Numbered from the stretch's first letter, positions 16,377 through 24,953 are shown. The stretch is 64,000 nt of DNA from Bradyrhizobium erythrophlei (GCA_900129675.1 FSRD01000002.1:1178001-1242000), one strand, 5' to 3'. The notes: generated from the sequence alone by a model not told the origin. Translations and numbers: made by a program.

Positions 16377-17147
16377 TCAGCCTCCGGCCTTCTCCATCTG
16401 GTCGTAGACCGATTGCGCGATCTGGGTCAGCCGGCCGCGGTCGCTGACGCCGCTCACCACATAAGCCACGCCGCGATCGGCCCAGAACAGCGCGCCATCG
16501 TTGCCCTGCGATGAGTATCGCATCTGCGCCGCCGCGGAGTCCGCCTTCGCGGTGTAGATCGTGAAGCGTTCGCCCGAGGCGCTCTCATACATCAGGAACG
16601 ATGCAGGCCCGGTCGGGCCCGGCAACAGCCGCCCGCCGACCAGCTTCAATCCCGCGGCGGCCAGTTCGGGCGCGCGCACGTCCCAGCCGCAGCGCTTGGT
16701 CAACCATTGCTGCAGATGCGTGAGTTCGCTGCCGGGCACCTCGACCGGATGACGGACCTCGACCACATAGAGCCGGTGCGCATCGAGCGCATCCACCGTG
16801 AAACTCTGGAACGTCGAGGGCGCCGCCGCGACGCCGTGCGCCATCCAGCCGACGCTGCCGCCCGCGATGAACGCCGCCAGCGTCGCCGCGATTGCGCCGT
16901 AGACCCATTGGCGCGGCTGTCGCACCAGCCGCTCGATCTCGAGCCGCTTCGGCACCGCCTCGTCGGCGACCGAATCGTAGCGCGCGTGGAGCGCTTCGGC
17001 CATCGCGCGCCATGACTCCACCCGCGCGGCATCGTCGGGATGCGCTGTAAGCCACGCCTCGACGTCGCCGCGCCGTTCCGGCGGCAACTCGCCGTCGACG
17101 TAAGCATGCAGCTCGTCTTCGGTGACGGGAATCTTGGGATCGGTCAT
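16377..17147 (-). CDS. Transmembrane anti-sigma factor
   Basis: A 256-residue protein. The N-terminal segment (ELHAYVDGELPPERRGDVEAWLTAHPDDAARVESW, about 10-45) is the anti-sigma N-terminal type. A single membrane helix follows (about 81-106). The periplasmic C-terminal part includes RHPVEVPGSE and WLTKRCGWDVRAPEL. The His-x3-Cys-x2-Cys zinc site of ZAS-type anti-sigma factors is not seen. It is on the same strand and downstream of an ECF sigma gene with a 124-bp gap, which supports the pairing. It should hold that sigma at the membrane until an envelope signal releases it. Confidence 0.82.
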   Translation of the reverse strand: MTDPKIPVTEDELHAYVDGELPPERRGDVEAWLTAHPDDAARVESWRAMAEALHARYDSVADEAVPKRLEIERLVRQPRQWVYGAIAATLAAFIAGGSVGWMAHGVAAAPSTFQSFTVDALDAHRLYVVEVRHPVEVPGSELTHLQQWLTKRCGWDVRAPELAAAGLKLVGGRLLPGPTGPASFLMYESASGERFTIYTAKADSAAAQMRYSSQGNDGALFWADRGVAYVVSGVSDRGRLTQIAQSVYDQMEKAGG

Positions 17148-17271
17148 TGTCGTCTCTGTCCAGTCCTGATCGAAAATTGCAAAAAACCAACGCGCCTGAA
17201 TCTACGCTCCCTAAAACCGACGTTCCTTCAGTCAGCCTCTGCCATGCATGAAGCCTGACATTGCGCTTCCA

Positions 17272-17760
17272 TCATTTCACCCGCCGCAGTGCGGTGCGCT
17301 CGCCCTCTAGCGACGCTTTCACATGAGCCCGCGCGCGGGCAAGCCGGGACATTACGGTACCGATCGGGACGCCCTGAATGTCGGCGACCTCGCGGTAGCT
17401 CAATCCTTCCAGCATCACCAGCAGCAGCACGGAACGCTGTTCTTCCACCAGCGTCGCCAGTGCGCGGGCGATGTCGCGTCCTTCGGCCTCGGTGCCGCTG
17501 GCGTCCGGATTGTTGTCGAGCAGCGGCATGAATTGCGGCCGCCGCGCCAGCGATCGCCGCCGGTTCTTGTTGAGGTTGGTCAGGATGGTGTAGAGCCAGC
17601 TCCTGACGTCACCGCCGAGAAACAGCCGCTCCGAGCGCAGCGCCCGCACCAGCGTATCCTGCACCAGATCGTCGGCGATATCGGCATCGCGTGCGAGCGC
17701 GCGCGCGTACCGGCGGAGCGCCGGAATCATGGCTTCGACACTTTGACGAAACGCGGTCAT
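17272..17760 (-). CDS. ECF-type RNA polymerase sigma factor
   Basis: A 162-residue sigma factor of group IV. Region 2 contains RRYARALARDADIADDLVQDTLVRALRS and WLYTILTNLNKNRRRS. Region 4 contains LVMLEGLSYREVADIQGVPIGTVMSRLARARAHV, a helix-turn-helix that reads the -35 element. The ATG at 17760 (MTAFRQ) gives a typical length. An in-frame ATG at 17808 and a TTG at 17817 are possible. Paired with the membrane anti-sigma downstream. No PhyR or EcfG partner is nearby, so it is probably not the general stress sigma. Confidence 0.85.
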   Translation of the reverse strand: MTAFRQSVEAMIPALRRYARALARDADIADDLVQDTLVRALRSERLFLGGDVRSWLYTILTNLNKNRRRSLARRPQFMPLLDNNPDASGTEAEGRDIARALATLVEEQRSVLLLVMLEGLSYREVADIQGVPIGTVMSRLARARAHVKASLEGERTALRRVK

Positions 17761-17943
17761 TGGCACCAGATCTTCTGCTAGGTCCGGCGCGAACGCCTTA
17801 CCCAACATAACACCCAAATGGCGCGTCTATTCCTGTGATGGCGGTCAGCGGGAAACAGCGTTAACCGGGGCGGATTTGGGCTGTACCCCGCTGGAGTGCT
17901 GGTGTACCTCCAACCCCTCAATTCGAGCTGGACTGGAAACCGG

Positions 17944-18768
17944 ATGGCGCGAAATTCAGGTCTGATGCAGGGCAAGCGCGGAGTGATCCTCGGCGTCGCC
18001 AATAACCGCTCGCTCGCCTGGGGCATCGCCAAGGCCTGCCGCGAGGCCGGCGCCGAAATCGCGCTGACCTGGCAGGGCGATGCGCTGAAGAAGCGGGTCG
18101 AGCCGCTGGCCAAAGAACTCGGCGCTCTCCTGCTCGGCCATTGCGACGTCACCGATGCCGCGACCATCGACGCGGCGTTCGATGCGCTGCGGGAAAAATG
18201 GGGCAAGATCGACTTCGTGGTGCATGCGATCGCGTTCTCCGACAAGGATGAGCTCGACGGCCGCTATCTCGACACCACCGCCGACAATTTCTCCAGGACC
18301 ATGTTGATCTCCTGTTACTCGCTGACCGCAATCGCGCAGCGCGCCGAAAAGCTTTTGACCGACGGCGGCTCGATCCTGACGCTGACCTATTACGGCGCCG
18401 AGAAGTGGATGCCGCATTACAACGTGATGGGCGTCGCCAAGGCGGCGCTGGAGGCCAGCGTGCGCTATCTCGCCGCCGATCTCGGCGAGAAGAACATCCG
18501 CGTCAACGCGATTTCGGCCGGGCCGATCAAGACGCTGGCGTTTGCCGGCATCGCCGACTCCCGCTACCTGCTGAAGTGGAACGAAATCAACGCGCCGCTG
18601 CGCCGCAACGTGACCATCGAGGAAGTCGGTGACAGCGCGCTGTATCTGCTTTCGCATCTGTCGCGCGGCGTCACCGGCGAGGTGCACCACGTCGATTCCG
18701 GCTATCATGTCCTCGGCATGAAGCGTCCCGAGGCGCCGGATATCTCGCTCTCGCTCGGCAAGGAATAG
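17944..18768 (+). CDS. fabI: Enoyl-ACP reductase I
   Basis: A 274-residue NADH-dependent enoyl-[ACP] reductase that performs the last step of fatty-acid elongation. It is a divergent SDR. The nucleotide-binding segment is KRGVILGVANNRSLAWGIAKA. SYSLTAIAQRAEKL, LTYYGAEKWMPHYNVMGVAKAALEASVRYLA (FabI Tyr-x6-Lys) and AISAGPIKTLA are all present. The ATG at 17944 starts MARNSGLMQGKRG; the longer frame from 17896 has no obvious site. An 11-bp gap to the histidine phosphatase gene suggests co-transcription. Confidence 0.93.
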   Translation: MARNSGLMQGKRGVILGVANNRSLAWGIAKACREAGAEIALTWQGDALKKRVEPLAKELGALLLGHCDVTDAATIDAAFDALREKWGKIDFVVHAIAFSDKDELDGRYLDTTADNFSRTMLISCYSLTAIAQRAEKLLTDGGSILTLTYYGAEKWMPHYNVMGVAKAALEASVRYLAADLGEKNIRVNAISAGPIKTLAFAGIADSRYLLKWNEINAPLRRNVTIEEVGDSALYLLSHLSRGVTGEVHHVDSGYHVLGMKRPEAPDISLSLGKE

Positions 18769-18779
18769 CGCCAAGTCCG

Positions 18780-19379
18780 ATGTCTGCGCCCGTCATCTAT
18801 TACATTCGCCATGGCGAGACGTCGTGGAATGCGGAAGGCAGGCTGCAGGGCGTACTGGATATTCCCCTGAACGATGTCGGCCGCAAGCAGGCCGCGGAAG
18901 CCGGCAACATCCTGGCCGGTCTGTTCGCGCGCGATGGCCGCAGCAAATCCTCGCTGTCGTTTGTCGCCAGTCCGCTGATCCGGGCCCGCGCGACCATGGA
19001 GCTGGTGCGCGGCGAACTGAAACTGCCGCTCGCCGATTACGCGCTCGACGACCGCCTGCGTGAAATCGCCTACGGCCGATGGGAAGGCTCGACGCTGCCC
19101 GAGATGCAGGTGGCCGACCCCGAACTGTTCGCCAGGCGCCAGAGCGAAAAATGGACGGTGGCTCCCCCGGGCGGCGAGAGCTATGTGGCGGTGCAGGCGC
19201 GAATGCAGGATTGGTATGCCTCGCTGCAGATCGACACCGTCGCGGTGGCGCATGGCGGCACGGCGAGGGCGCTGATGGTGGCGCTCGGCCTCGAAACGCC
19301 GGTCAGCGCGGCCGACCTGACCATCGAGCAGGGCGCGGTCTATGTGTTTCGTGACGGGGGCCTGGAGAAGTATAGTTAA
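18780..19379 (+). CDS. Histidine phosphatase family protein
   Basis: A 199-residue phosphoglycerate-mutase-like enzyme: the RHGE active-site motif (YYIRHGETSWNAEGRLQG) is at about residue 9, SPLIRARATMEL at about 64, and the second catalytic histidine in VAHGGTARALMV at about 160. It may be a broad phosphatase or a specific metabolic phosphatase; the sequence does not tell. Located between fabI and aroC, with a palindromic repeat after it. Confidence 0.85.
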   Translation: MSAPVIYYIRHGETSWNAEGRLQGVLDIPLNDVGRKQAAEAGNILAGLFARDGRSKSSLSFVASPLIRARATMELVRGELKLPLADYALDDRLREIAYGRWEGSTLPEMQVADPELFARRQSEKWTVAPPGGESYVAVQARMQDWYASLQIDTVAVAHGGTARALMVALGLETPVSAADLTIEQGAVYVFRDGGLEKYS

Positions 19380-19388
19380 GAATTGCGC

Positions 19389-19489
19389 TGTCATTCCGGG
19401 GCCCCCGAAGGGCGAACCTCAGATGTGCAGTTGCACATCGGGGAATCTCGGGATTCCGGGCTCGATGCTTCGCATCGCCCCGGAATGAC
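19389..19489. repeat. Palindromic intergenic repeat (gtcattcc family), copy 3
   Basis: gtcattccggggcccccgaagggcg... ends ccgggctcgatgcttcgcatcgccccggaatgac, sharing the last ~40 bp almost exactly with the 1022-1101 copy. Internal palindrome gatgtgcagttgcacatc. Confidence 0.8.
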
Positions 19490-19555
19490 GGTGGGTTTGA
19501 CCGCCGGGGGCGCGCGCGTTACCACACAGCCCTATCCGGCGGTATCGAGCTCAAA

Positions 19556-20641
19556 ATGTCCTTCAACACCTTCGGCCATATGTTCCGGGTCACGACCTTT
19601 GGCGAGAGCCACGGGATCGCGATCGGCTGCGTGGTCGATGGCTGCCCGCCGCTGATCGCGCTGACATCAGAGGACATCCAGCACGATCTCGACCGCCGCC
19701 GTCCGGGCCAGTCGCGCTTCACCACCCAGCGCCAGGAGGCCGACGCGGTGAAGATTCTGTCCGGCGTGATGGCGCATCCCGAGACCGGCGCGCAGGTGAC
19801 GACGGGAACGCCGATCGCGCTTCTGATCGAGAACACCGACCAGCGCTCGAAGGACTATTCCGAGATCAAGGACAAGTTCCGGCCGGGCCACGCCGACTTC
19901 ACCTATGAGGCCAAATACGGACTGCGCGATTATCGCGGCGGCGGCCGTTCGTCGGCGCGCGAGACCGCGACGCGGGTCGCGGCCGGCGCCATCGCGCGCA
20001 AAATACTGCCCGAGGTAAAGGTGCGCGGCGCGCTGGTGCAGATGGGCCCGCACAAGATCGACCGCGACAAATGGGACTGGGACGAGATCGCGCGCAATCC
20101 GTTCTTCTGCCCGGACAAGGACAAGGCTGCGTTCTTCGAAAGCTATCTCGACGGCATCCGCAAGAGCGGCTCGTCGATCGGCGCGGTCATCGAAGTGGTC
20201 GCCGAAGGCGTGCCGCCCGGCCTTGGCGCGCCGATCTACGCCAAGCTCGATGCCGAGCTTGGGGCGGCGATGATGAGCATCAACGCGGTGAAGGGCGTCG
20301 AGATCGGCGCCGGCTTCGGCGCTGCGGAATTGTCCGGCGAGGAGAACGCCGACGAGATGCGGACCGGCAATAACGGCACGCGCTTCCTGTCGAACCATGC
20401 CGGCGGCGTGCTCGGCGGCATCTCCACCGGCCAGCCGGTGGTGGTGCGCTTTGCCGTCAAGCCGACCTCGTCGATCCTCTCCCCGCGCCAGACCGTCGAT
20501 CGCATGGGCGCCGACACCGATATCATGACCAAGGGCCGCCACGACCCCTGCGTCGGCATCCGTGCGGTGCCGGTCGGGGAAGCCATGATGGCCTGCGTGC
20601 TGGCGGATCATCTGTTGCGGCATCGCGGGCAGGTCGGCTAA
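19556..20641 (+). CDS. aroC: Chorismate synthase
   Basis: A 361-residue FMN-dependent enzyme that converts 5-enolpyruvylshikimate 3-phosphate to chorismate, the last shared step of aromatic amino-acid synthesis. Signatures: FRVTTFGESHGIAIGCVVDGCPP (N-terminus), RRPGQSRFTTQRQEAD, GGGRSSARETATRVAAGAIA, NHAGGVLGGISTGQPVVVRFAVKPTSSI and GRHDPCVGIRAVPVGEAM. Full length. Downstream of a palindromic repeat, so probably from its own promoter. Confidence 0.96.
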   Translation: MSFNTFGHMFRVTTFGESHGIAIGCVVDGCPPLIALTSEDIQHDLDRRRPGQSRFTTQRQEADAVKILSGVMAHPETGAQVTTGTPIALLIENTDQRSKDYSEIKDKFRPGHADFTYEAKYGLRDYRGGGRSSARETATRVAAGAIARKILPEVKVRGALVQMGPHKIDRDKWDWDEIARNPFFCPDKDKAAFFESYLDGIRKSGSSIGAVIEVVAEGVPPGLGAPIYAKLDAELGAAMMSINAVKGVEIGAGFGAAELSGEENADEMRTGNNGTRFLSNHAGGVLGGISTGQPVVVRFAVKPTSSILSPRQTVDRMGADTDIMTKGRHDPCVGIRAVPVGEAMMACVLADHLLRHRGQVG

Positions 20642-20717
20642 CGGGCTGCATTGCCGCAACGTCAAGCGTTCCGGTCGTCTTGACGCGCGCGGCTCTTGCG
20701 CGGCAAATACCGGCGTC

Positions 20718-21902
20718 ATGAATGCATCAGAACTGCAGAAGCTGACCGACTGGCTGATCGACGGCGGGAGATCCGCAGCCAGCCCCAGCAGGTTCATGGC
20801 CGAAACCTGCGAGCGGATGGTTGCAGCAGGCCTGCCGCTCTGGCGTGTCGGCATCTTCGTTCGCACCCTGCATCCAGATATTTACGGGCGCAATTTCATC
20901 TGGAAGCCGGGCGCCGAGGTCGAGCTCGGCACGGTCGATTACAAGATTTTGGAGTCGCCGGATTTCCGCACCAGCCCGCTGATCATCGTGTTTCAGCAGG
21001 GGCTGGAGGTTCGCGCCCGCATCGACGATCCCGCGAGCAAGCGCTTCCCGATCGTCGAGGAAATGCGCCCCGAGGGTGTAACGGATTACGTTGCGATGCC
21101 GCTGCCATTCATCAATGGAACGGTCAACGCGTCGAGCTGGACCACGAAGCAGCCGGGTGGATTTACGGATGAACAATTGGCGGCGCTACGGCAGGTCGTG
21201 ACGCCGCTGGCGCGCGTGATCGAAATCTTCAGTCTGACGCGTACCGCCACGAGCCTGCTCGATACCTATGTCGGCAACCGCGCCGGCGAAAAGATTCTCG
21301 GCGGCCAGATCAGGCGCGGCCACACCGATATGATGAACGCCGCGATCTGGTTGTCGGATCTGCGTGGCTTCACCGCGCTGTCGGATCGGCTGCCGGCAGA
21401 AACGGTGGTGGACATTCTCAATCAATATTTCGACTGCCAGGTCGCCGCGATAAGGACACATGGCGGTGAGGTTCTCAAATTCATGGGGGACGGGCTGCTC
21501 GCGGTATTTCCGATCGACGAATATGTCGGCGACGCCCAGCAGGTTTGCAGCCACGTGCTGGAAGCCGCGCAGGAATCCCGCGCCAGCATCGAGGCGCTGC
21601 ATTATCCGATCGGGGACGTGGTCGAACGTTTCCGTTTCGGCGTCGCGCTGCATGTCGGAAAGATTCTGTACGGCAATATCGGCGGCGGCAACCGGCTCGA
21701 CTTCACCTGCATCGGCCCCGCCATCAACCTCGCCGCCCGGCTGGAAAAGATCGCCAGCCGCCTCCATCGCACCGTGGTGGCGTCGGAAGGTTTTGCCGGC
21801 ATCTGCCGGGGCGGCTGGAGCGACCTCGGCGAGTTTCCGGTTGCCGGCTTTTCAAAGGCCGCGCGGGTCTACGGCCTGGTCGACGAAACGCCGGCGAGCT
21901 GA
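20718..21902 (+). CDS. Class III adenylate/guanylate cyclase with GAF-like sensory half
   Basis: A 394-residue soluble protein. Residues 1-175 resemble a sensory (GAF-like) region; I see no membrane helix. The catalytic domain (about 200-380) has WLSDLRGFTALSDRLPAETVVDILNQYFD with the metal-binding Asp, GEVLKFMGDGLLAVFP with the second Asp, and IGPAINLAARLEKIASR with the transition-state Asn/Arg pair. It therefore looks active. The substrate-specifying residues are better checked by structure alignment. Bradyrhizobium-type genomes carry many such cyclases. Stands alone, next to a short convergent gene. Confidence 0.85.
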   Translation: MNASELQKLTDWLIDGGRSAASPSRFMAETCERMVAAGLPLWRVGIFVRTLHPDIYGRNFIWKPGAEVELGTVDYKILESPDFRTSPLIIVFQQGLEVRARIDDPASKRFPIVEEMRPEGVTDYVAMPLPFINGTVNASSWTTKQPGGFTDEQLAALRQVVTPLARVIEIFSLTRTATSLLDTYVGNRAGEKILGGQIRRGHTDMMNAAIWLSDLRGFTALSDRLPAETVVDILNQYFDCQVAAIRTHGGEVLKFMGDGLLAVFPIDEYVGDAQQVCSHVLEAAQESRASIEALHYPIGDVVERFRFGVALHVGKILYGNIGGGNRLDFTCIGPAINLAARLEKIASRLHRTVVASEGFAGICRGGWSDLGEFPVAGFSKAARVYGLVDETPAS

Positions 21903-21918
21903 CGCCGGCGGCCGCCGC

Positions 21919-22218
21919 TCACTTCTTCGCGCATTCCTTCGAGCCGGGTTTCTGCTCCACACATTTCGGCTGCTGGGGAACGGTATACACGACGACGGGC
22001 TGTGGCCGCGGATGATGATGCTGATGCAGGACGGGCTGGCCGACGGGCTTCACTACCGTATTGGTACGAATGGCGGGATTGACGCGAACGACCGGAGCGA
22101 CATGAACGACCGGCGCGACGTGAACGATCGGGGCGACGTGGACGACGGGAGCGATATATGTGCCGGCCATCGCCGGCGTCGAGATCAGCAGCAATGTGGT
22201 AGCGACGATTTTCTTCAT
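21919..22218 (-). CDS. Small secreted protein with VHVAPV tandem repeats
   Basis: A 99-residue protein starting MKKIVATTLLLISTPAMA, a clear signal peptide. The mature part begins with four near-identical six-residue repeats (VHVAPI/VHVAPV/VHVAPV/VRVNPA) from an 18-bp DNA repeat (22088-22159). A His/Pro-rich segment (LHQHHHPRPQP) and a C-terminal part with two cysteines in PKCVEQKPGSKECAKK follow. It may be a metal-binding or matrix-like periplasmic protein; I do not recognise a characterised family. Convergent with the cyclase gene with a 16-bp gap. Confidence 0.75.
   Translation of the reverse strand: MKKIVATTLLLISTPAMAGTYIAPVVHVAPIVHVAPVVHVAPVVRVNPAIRTNTVVKPVGQPVLHQHHHPRPQPVVVYTVPQQPKCVEQKPGSKECAKK
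22088..22159. repeat. Four-unit 18-bp tandem repeat
   Basis: Units begin acgaccggagcgacatga, acgaccggcgcgacgtga, acgatcggggcgacgtgg and acgacgggagcgatatat. They encode the VHVAPV repeats of the secreted protein on the minus strand and are candidates for slippage length variation. Confidence 0.8.
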
Positions 22219-22504
22219 GGCCTTCTTGTTCCCCTTGTGAACGGCAGCAGATAGCTTCCGGCGACCGGCGCCGGTCGTGCGTGTTGCGTTGGTCGCGACA
22301 ATGTCGGTGGTGAAGGCCGCGGATCGTCGGCGTGCGGTACGATGGACTTGTGGGTCTGTTTCTCGGTCAGCGAATGTCTATCATGAGTGGTAAAGACAAA
22401 TAGCGGAGACGTAAAGTGGTCGTTGGCGAGAAAGCTTTTGGGGTCGGCAGCGCAGCGTCCGTCGCGGATTTCGCTGCGTTCGATCCGGCCTGCGCCCGAA
22501 CGCG
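22219..22504. other. Intergenic gap upstream of the VHVAPV-repeat gene
   Basis: About 285 bp that should hold the promoter of the repeat-protein gene and the 3' end of clpS. I see no gene or clear terminator. Confidence 0.3.
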
Positions 22505-22819
22505 CTATTCCTCCGGCTCGGTCGTGAACAGCAGCGGATAGCCCTTGGCGCGGCCGGCATCGGTGGCGCGGGTGGCCTTGGTCTCGGCGACGTCCTTGGT
22601 GAAGACCGCAACCACGCAGACGCCGCGCCGATGTGCCGTTATCATGACCTTGTGGGCCTGGTCCTCGGTCATGCGGAATTCCGCCTTCAACACGGTGACG
22701 ACGAATTCGCGCGGCGTGTAGTCGTCATTGACGAGGATGACTTTGTGCAGGCGCGGCCGTTCGGTCTTGGTCTTGACCCTGGTTTTCGGCGTGACGACGG
22801 TTTCGGGCATTCCCGGCAC
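22505..22819 (-). CDS. clpS: ATP-dependent Clp protease adaptor ClpS (orphan copy)
   Basis: A 104-residue adaptor that hands N-degron substrates to ClpAP. The core is HKVILVNDDYTPREFVVTVLKAEFRMTEDQAHKVMITAHRRGVCVVAVFTKDVAETKATRATDAGRAKGYPLLFTTE; the NDDYT segment forms the N-degron pocket. The N-terminal tail (about 25 residues, Lys/Thr-rich) is of normal length. No clpA is nearby, unlike the usual clpS-clpA pair, so this is probably a second ClpS (ClpS2-type), as known in other alphaproteobacteria. An alternative start is at 22810. Confidence 0.88.
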   Translation of the reverse strand: MPGMPETVVTPKTRVKTKTERPRLHKVILVNDDYTPREFVVTVLKAEFRMTEDQAHKVMITAHRRGVCVVAVFTKDVAETKATRATDAGRAKGYPLLFTTEPEE

Positions 22820-22894
22820 CTCCTGGCGCCTTGCGGTTGTTCGACGAGAATATCGCCTTCCTGCCGGCCGTGGAACCCGCGGCTGCGCAGTCCG

Positions 22895-23773
22895 TCATTG
22901 CAGCGGCTGCACGGTGCGCAAATAGGCGACGATATCGGCCAAATCAGAGCCCTTGAGCGCCGCGTAATAGCCATAAGCCATTGGCGGCTTCAGCGCCCGT
23001 CCGTCGCGCGCGACGCCGTTTGTAATAGCCCGGACGATTTCCGCATCGGTCCATGCGCCGATGCCGGCCGTTGGATGCGATGTGATGTTGGCGGCGGTGC
23101 TGCTTGCGGTACCGTCCGGCGATCCTTCGCGCAGCGGGAAAACCCTGCCGCCGCGGCCAAGGCCGGTCTTGAAATCGGACACGCCGCGCGACCATGCCGA
23201 ATGGCATTCCATGCAATGGCCGATGGTGACGAGATAGGCGCCGCGCCGGACCGGATCGGCGAACATGGATTTACTGAAACCCGCATCGGCGTCCGGATAG
23301 GGATCGCGACGCACCGCGACCTTGTAGACGGGATCGGGAACCTGGTTCCGGACCGGCTTGACGGTGCGCAAGTAGGCGATGACGGCATCGAGATCGTCCG
23401 GCAGCAGCGCCTTGTAGAAATTGGCCGGCATGATCGCCGCGAGCGCAACGCCGGAAAGATGGCCATGGTCCGGGCGCATGCCTTCCACCAGCGCGCGCCT
23501 GATCTCGGCATCGCTCCAGCTTCCAATTCCGGTCTCGGCGTCGGGCGTGATGTTCGGCGCGGTGGCGTCGAAGGCCGGCGTTGTGAAAGAGAGGCCGCCG
23601 GACAGTGCCCGGTCGGCGATCAGCTTGCCTTCGCCATCGCGCGGGGTGTGGCAGTTGCCGCAGGCCATGATGGTGTTGACGAGATAGTCGCCGCGCTCGG
23701 CCGGCGTTTCCGCTTTGGCCCCGTTTGAGACGGCCAGCAGTAATGCGCAAGCCGCGATGCCGATGCGAAGCAT
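22895..23773 (-). CDS. Dihaem c-type cytochrome
   Basis: A 292-residue periplasmic protein with a signal peptide (MLRIGIAACALLLAVSNGAKA) and two class-I c-haem sites: CGNCH at about residue 38 and CMECH at about 185. Each is followed by an axial Met candidate, and MAYGYYAALKGSDLADIVAYLRTVQPL ends the second domain. This two-domain plan matches cytochrome subunits of alcohol/aldehyde dehydrogenases and related gluconate-type systems, but no dehydrogenase is adjacent. The ATG at 23773 follows agggggaacat. Confidence 0.85.
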   Translation of the reverse strand: MLRIGIAACALLLAVSNGAKAETPAERGDYLVNTIMACGNCHTPRDGEGKLIADRALSGGLSFTTPAFDATAPNITPDAETGIGSWSDAEIRRALVEGMRPDHGHLSGVALAAIMPANFYKALLPDDLDAVIAYLRTVKPVRNQVPDPVYKVAVRRDPYPDADAGFSKSMFADPVRRGAYLVTIGHCMECHSAWSRGVSDFKTGLGRGGRVFPLREGSPDGTASSTAANITSHPTAGIGAWTDAEIVRAITNGVARDGRALKPPMAYGYYAALKGSDLADIVAYLRTVQPLQ

Positions 23774-23956
23774 GATGTTCCCCCTGCAGCGATTATGTAT
23801 CGCACGTCCGTTCGGGGACAGGCAACGTTTGCCCAAATCGGGGCGACGGCCGGGCTAACCTGCGGGCTAACCTGAATGTGAAGGACAAATGATGTTCGCC
23901 CTTTGCGCGGCCAAATTTGCATGTCACCATCCCCTCCAGACGACGGGAGGGCCGCT

Positions 23957-24808
23957 ATGCGCTGGTATGTCTCGATCGGGGCTGTGCTTGTCGCGGGCGT
24001 GCTGGCCAGCGGCGATGTCGCCGGTGTGGCGGCGCCGAGCCCGGCGGCGCAGCCGGGCGATCGATTGGCCGACAAGGAAGCCACGCCCTCCGTCGACGTC
24101 GAACTGGCCCTCGCCGTCGATGTCTCCTATTCGATGGACATGGATGAACTGGCGATCCAGCGCGAGGGTTACGCGCAGGCCCTCGTTTCCAAGGAGTTCC
24201 TGCAGGCGCTGAAGACCGGCCCGAACGGCAAGATCGCGGTGACCTATTTCGAGTGGGCGGCCTCCAGCGACCAGAAGATCATCATCCCGTGGCGGGTGAT
24301 CGACGGCCCCGAAACCGCGGACGCCGTCGCCGCCGAAATCATGAAGACCCCGATCCGCCGGGCGTCGCGCACCTCGATCTCGGGTGCGATCAACTTCGCG
24401 ATGCCGCTGTTCGACGAGAATCCGCATCGCGGCATCCGCCGCGTGATCGATATTTCCGGCGACGGTCCCAACAACAATGGCGGGCCGGTCGTGCAGGCGC
24501 GCGATGCCGCGCTGGAGAAGGGCATCGTCATCAACGGCCTGCCGATCATGGTGAAGGAGCCGTCCTATTCCACCATGGATATCGACAATCTCGACTTCTA
24601 TTACGAGGACTGTGTCATCGGCGGCCCCGGTTCCTTCGTGGTGTCGATCAAGGACCGCGAGAAGTTCAAGGAGGCGATCCGCACCAAGCTGCTGCTCGAA
24701 GTCGCGGGCCGCACCCCGGAACGCAAGGTCGTGCCGGCGGCCGAAAAGGAGCCGCGCGTCAGCTGCCTGATCGGCGAGAAGATCTGGCAGGACCGCTGGG
24801 GGCGATAG
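23957..24808 (+). CDS. DUF1194 (VWA-like) domain protein, secreted
   Basis: A 283-residue protein with an N-terminal signal or membrane segment (MRWYVSIGAVLVAGVLASG). A von Willebrand A-type fold follows: the MIDAS-like DVSYSMD at about residue 55, TSISGAINFAMPLF at about 140 and RRVIDISGDGPNNNGGP at about 160. The C-terminal part has cysteines in YEDCVIGG and RVSCLIGE. DUF1194 members have no agreed function. Periplasmic location and the metal-ion motif suggest protein binding. The ATG at 23957 follows gggaggg. Divergent from the cytochrome gene. Confidence 0.82.
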   Translation: MRWYVSIGAVLVAGVLASGDVAGVAAPSPAAQPGDRLADKEATPSVDVELALAVDVSYSMDMDELAIQREGYAQALVSKEFLQALKTGPNGKIAVTYFEWAASSDQKIIIPWRVIDGPETADAVAAEIMKTPIRRASRTSISGAINFAMPLFDENPHRGIRRVIDISGDGPNNNGGPVVQARDAALEKGIVINGLPIMVKEPSYSTMDIDNLDFYYEDCVIGGPGSFVVSIKDREKFKEAIRTKLLLEVAGRTPERKVVPAAEKEPRVSCLIGEKIWQDRWGR

Positions 24809-24821
24809 GGCCGTCGCCAGC

Positions 24822-24946
24822 GTAGGGGTGGGCAAGGTGGTCGGCGGACGTTGGCCTTGGTCAACCTTGGGATTGATGACGAGATCGAACTTGGTTGGCG
24901 GCTCGATGGGAGGGGCAGCCGGTTTCGCGCCGCGCAAAATCCTGTC
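24822..24946 (-). pseudogene. Fossil C-terminus of an ABC transporter substrate-binding protein
   Basis: Read on the minus strand, the gap translates as ...AAPPIEPPTKFDLVINPK...PPTTL. This matches the conserved tail of ABC_sub_bind-type periplasmic proteins, whose usual form is PTKFDLVINLKTAKALGL..PPTLL. The match fades in the middle and merges with a gtaggggtgggca repeat fragment. No start, upstream domain or proper stop remains. The resemblance is short, so the call is tentative. Confidence 0.45.
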
Positions 24947-24953
24947 GTGGTGT

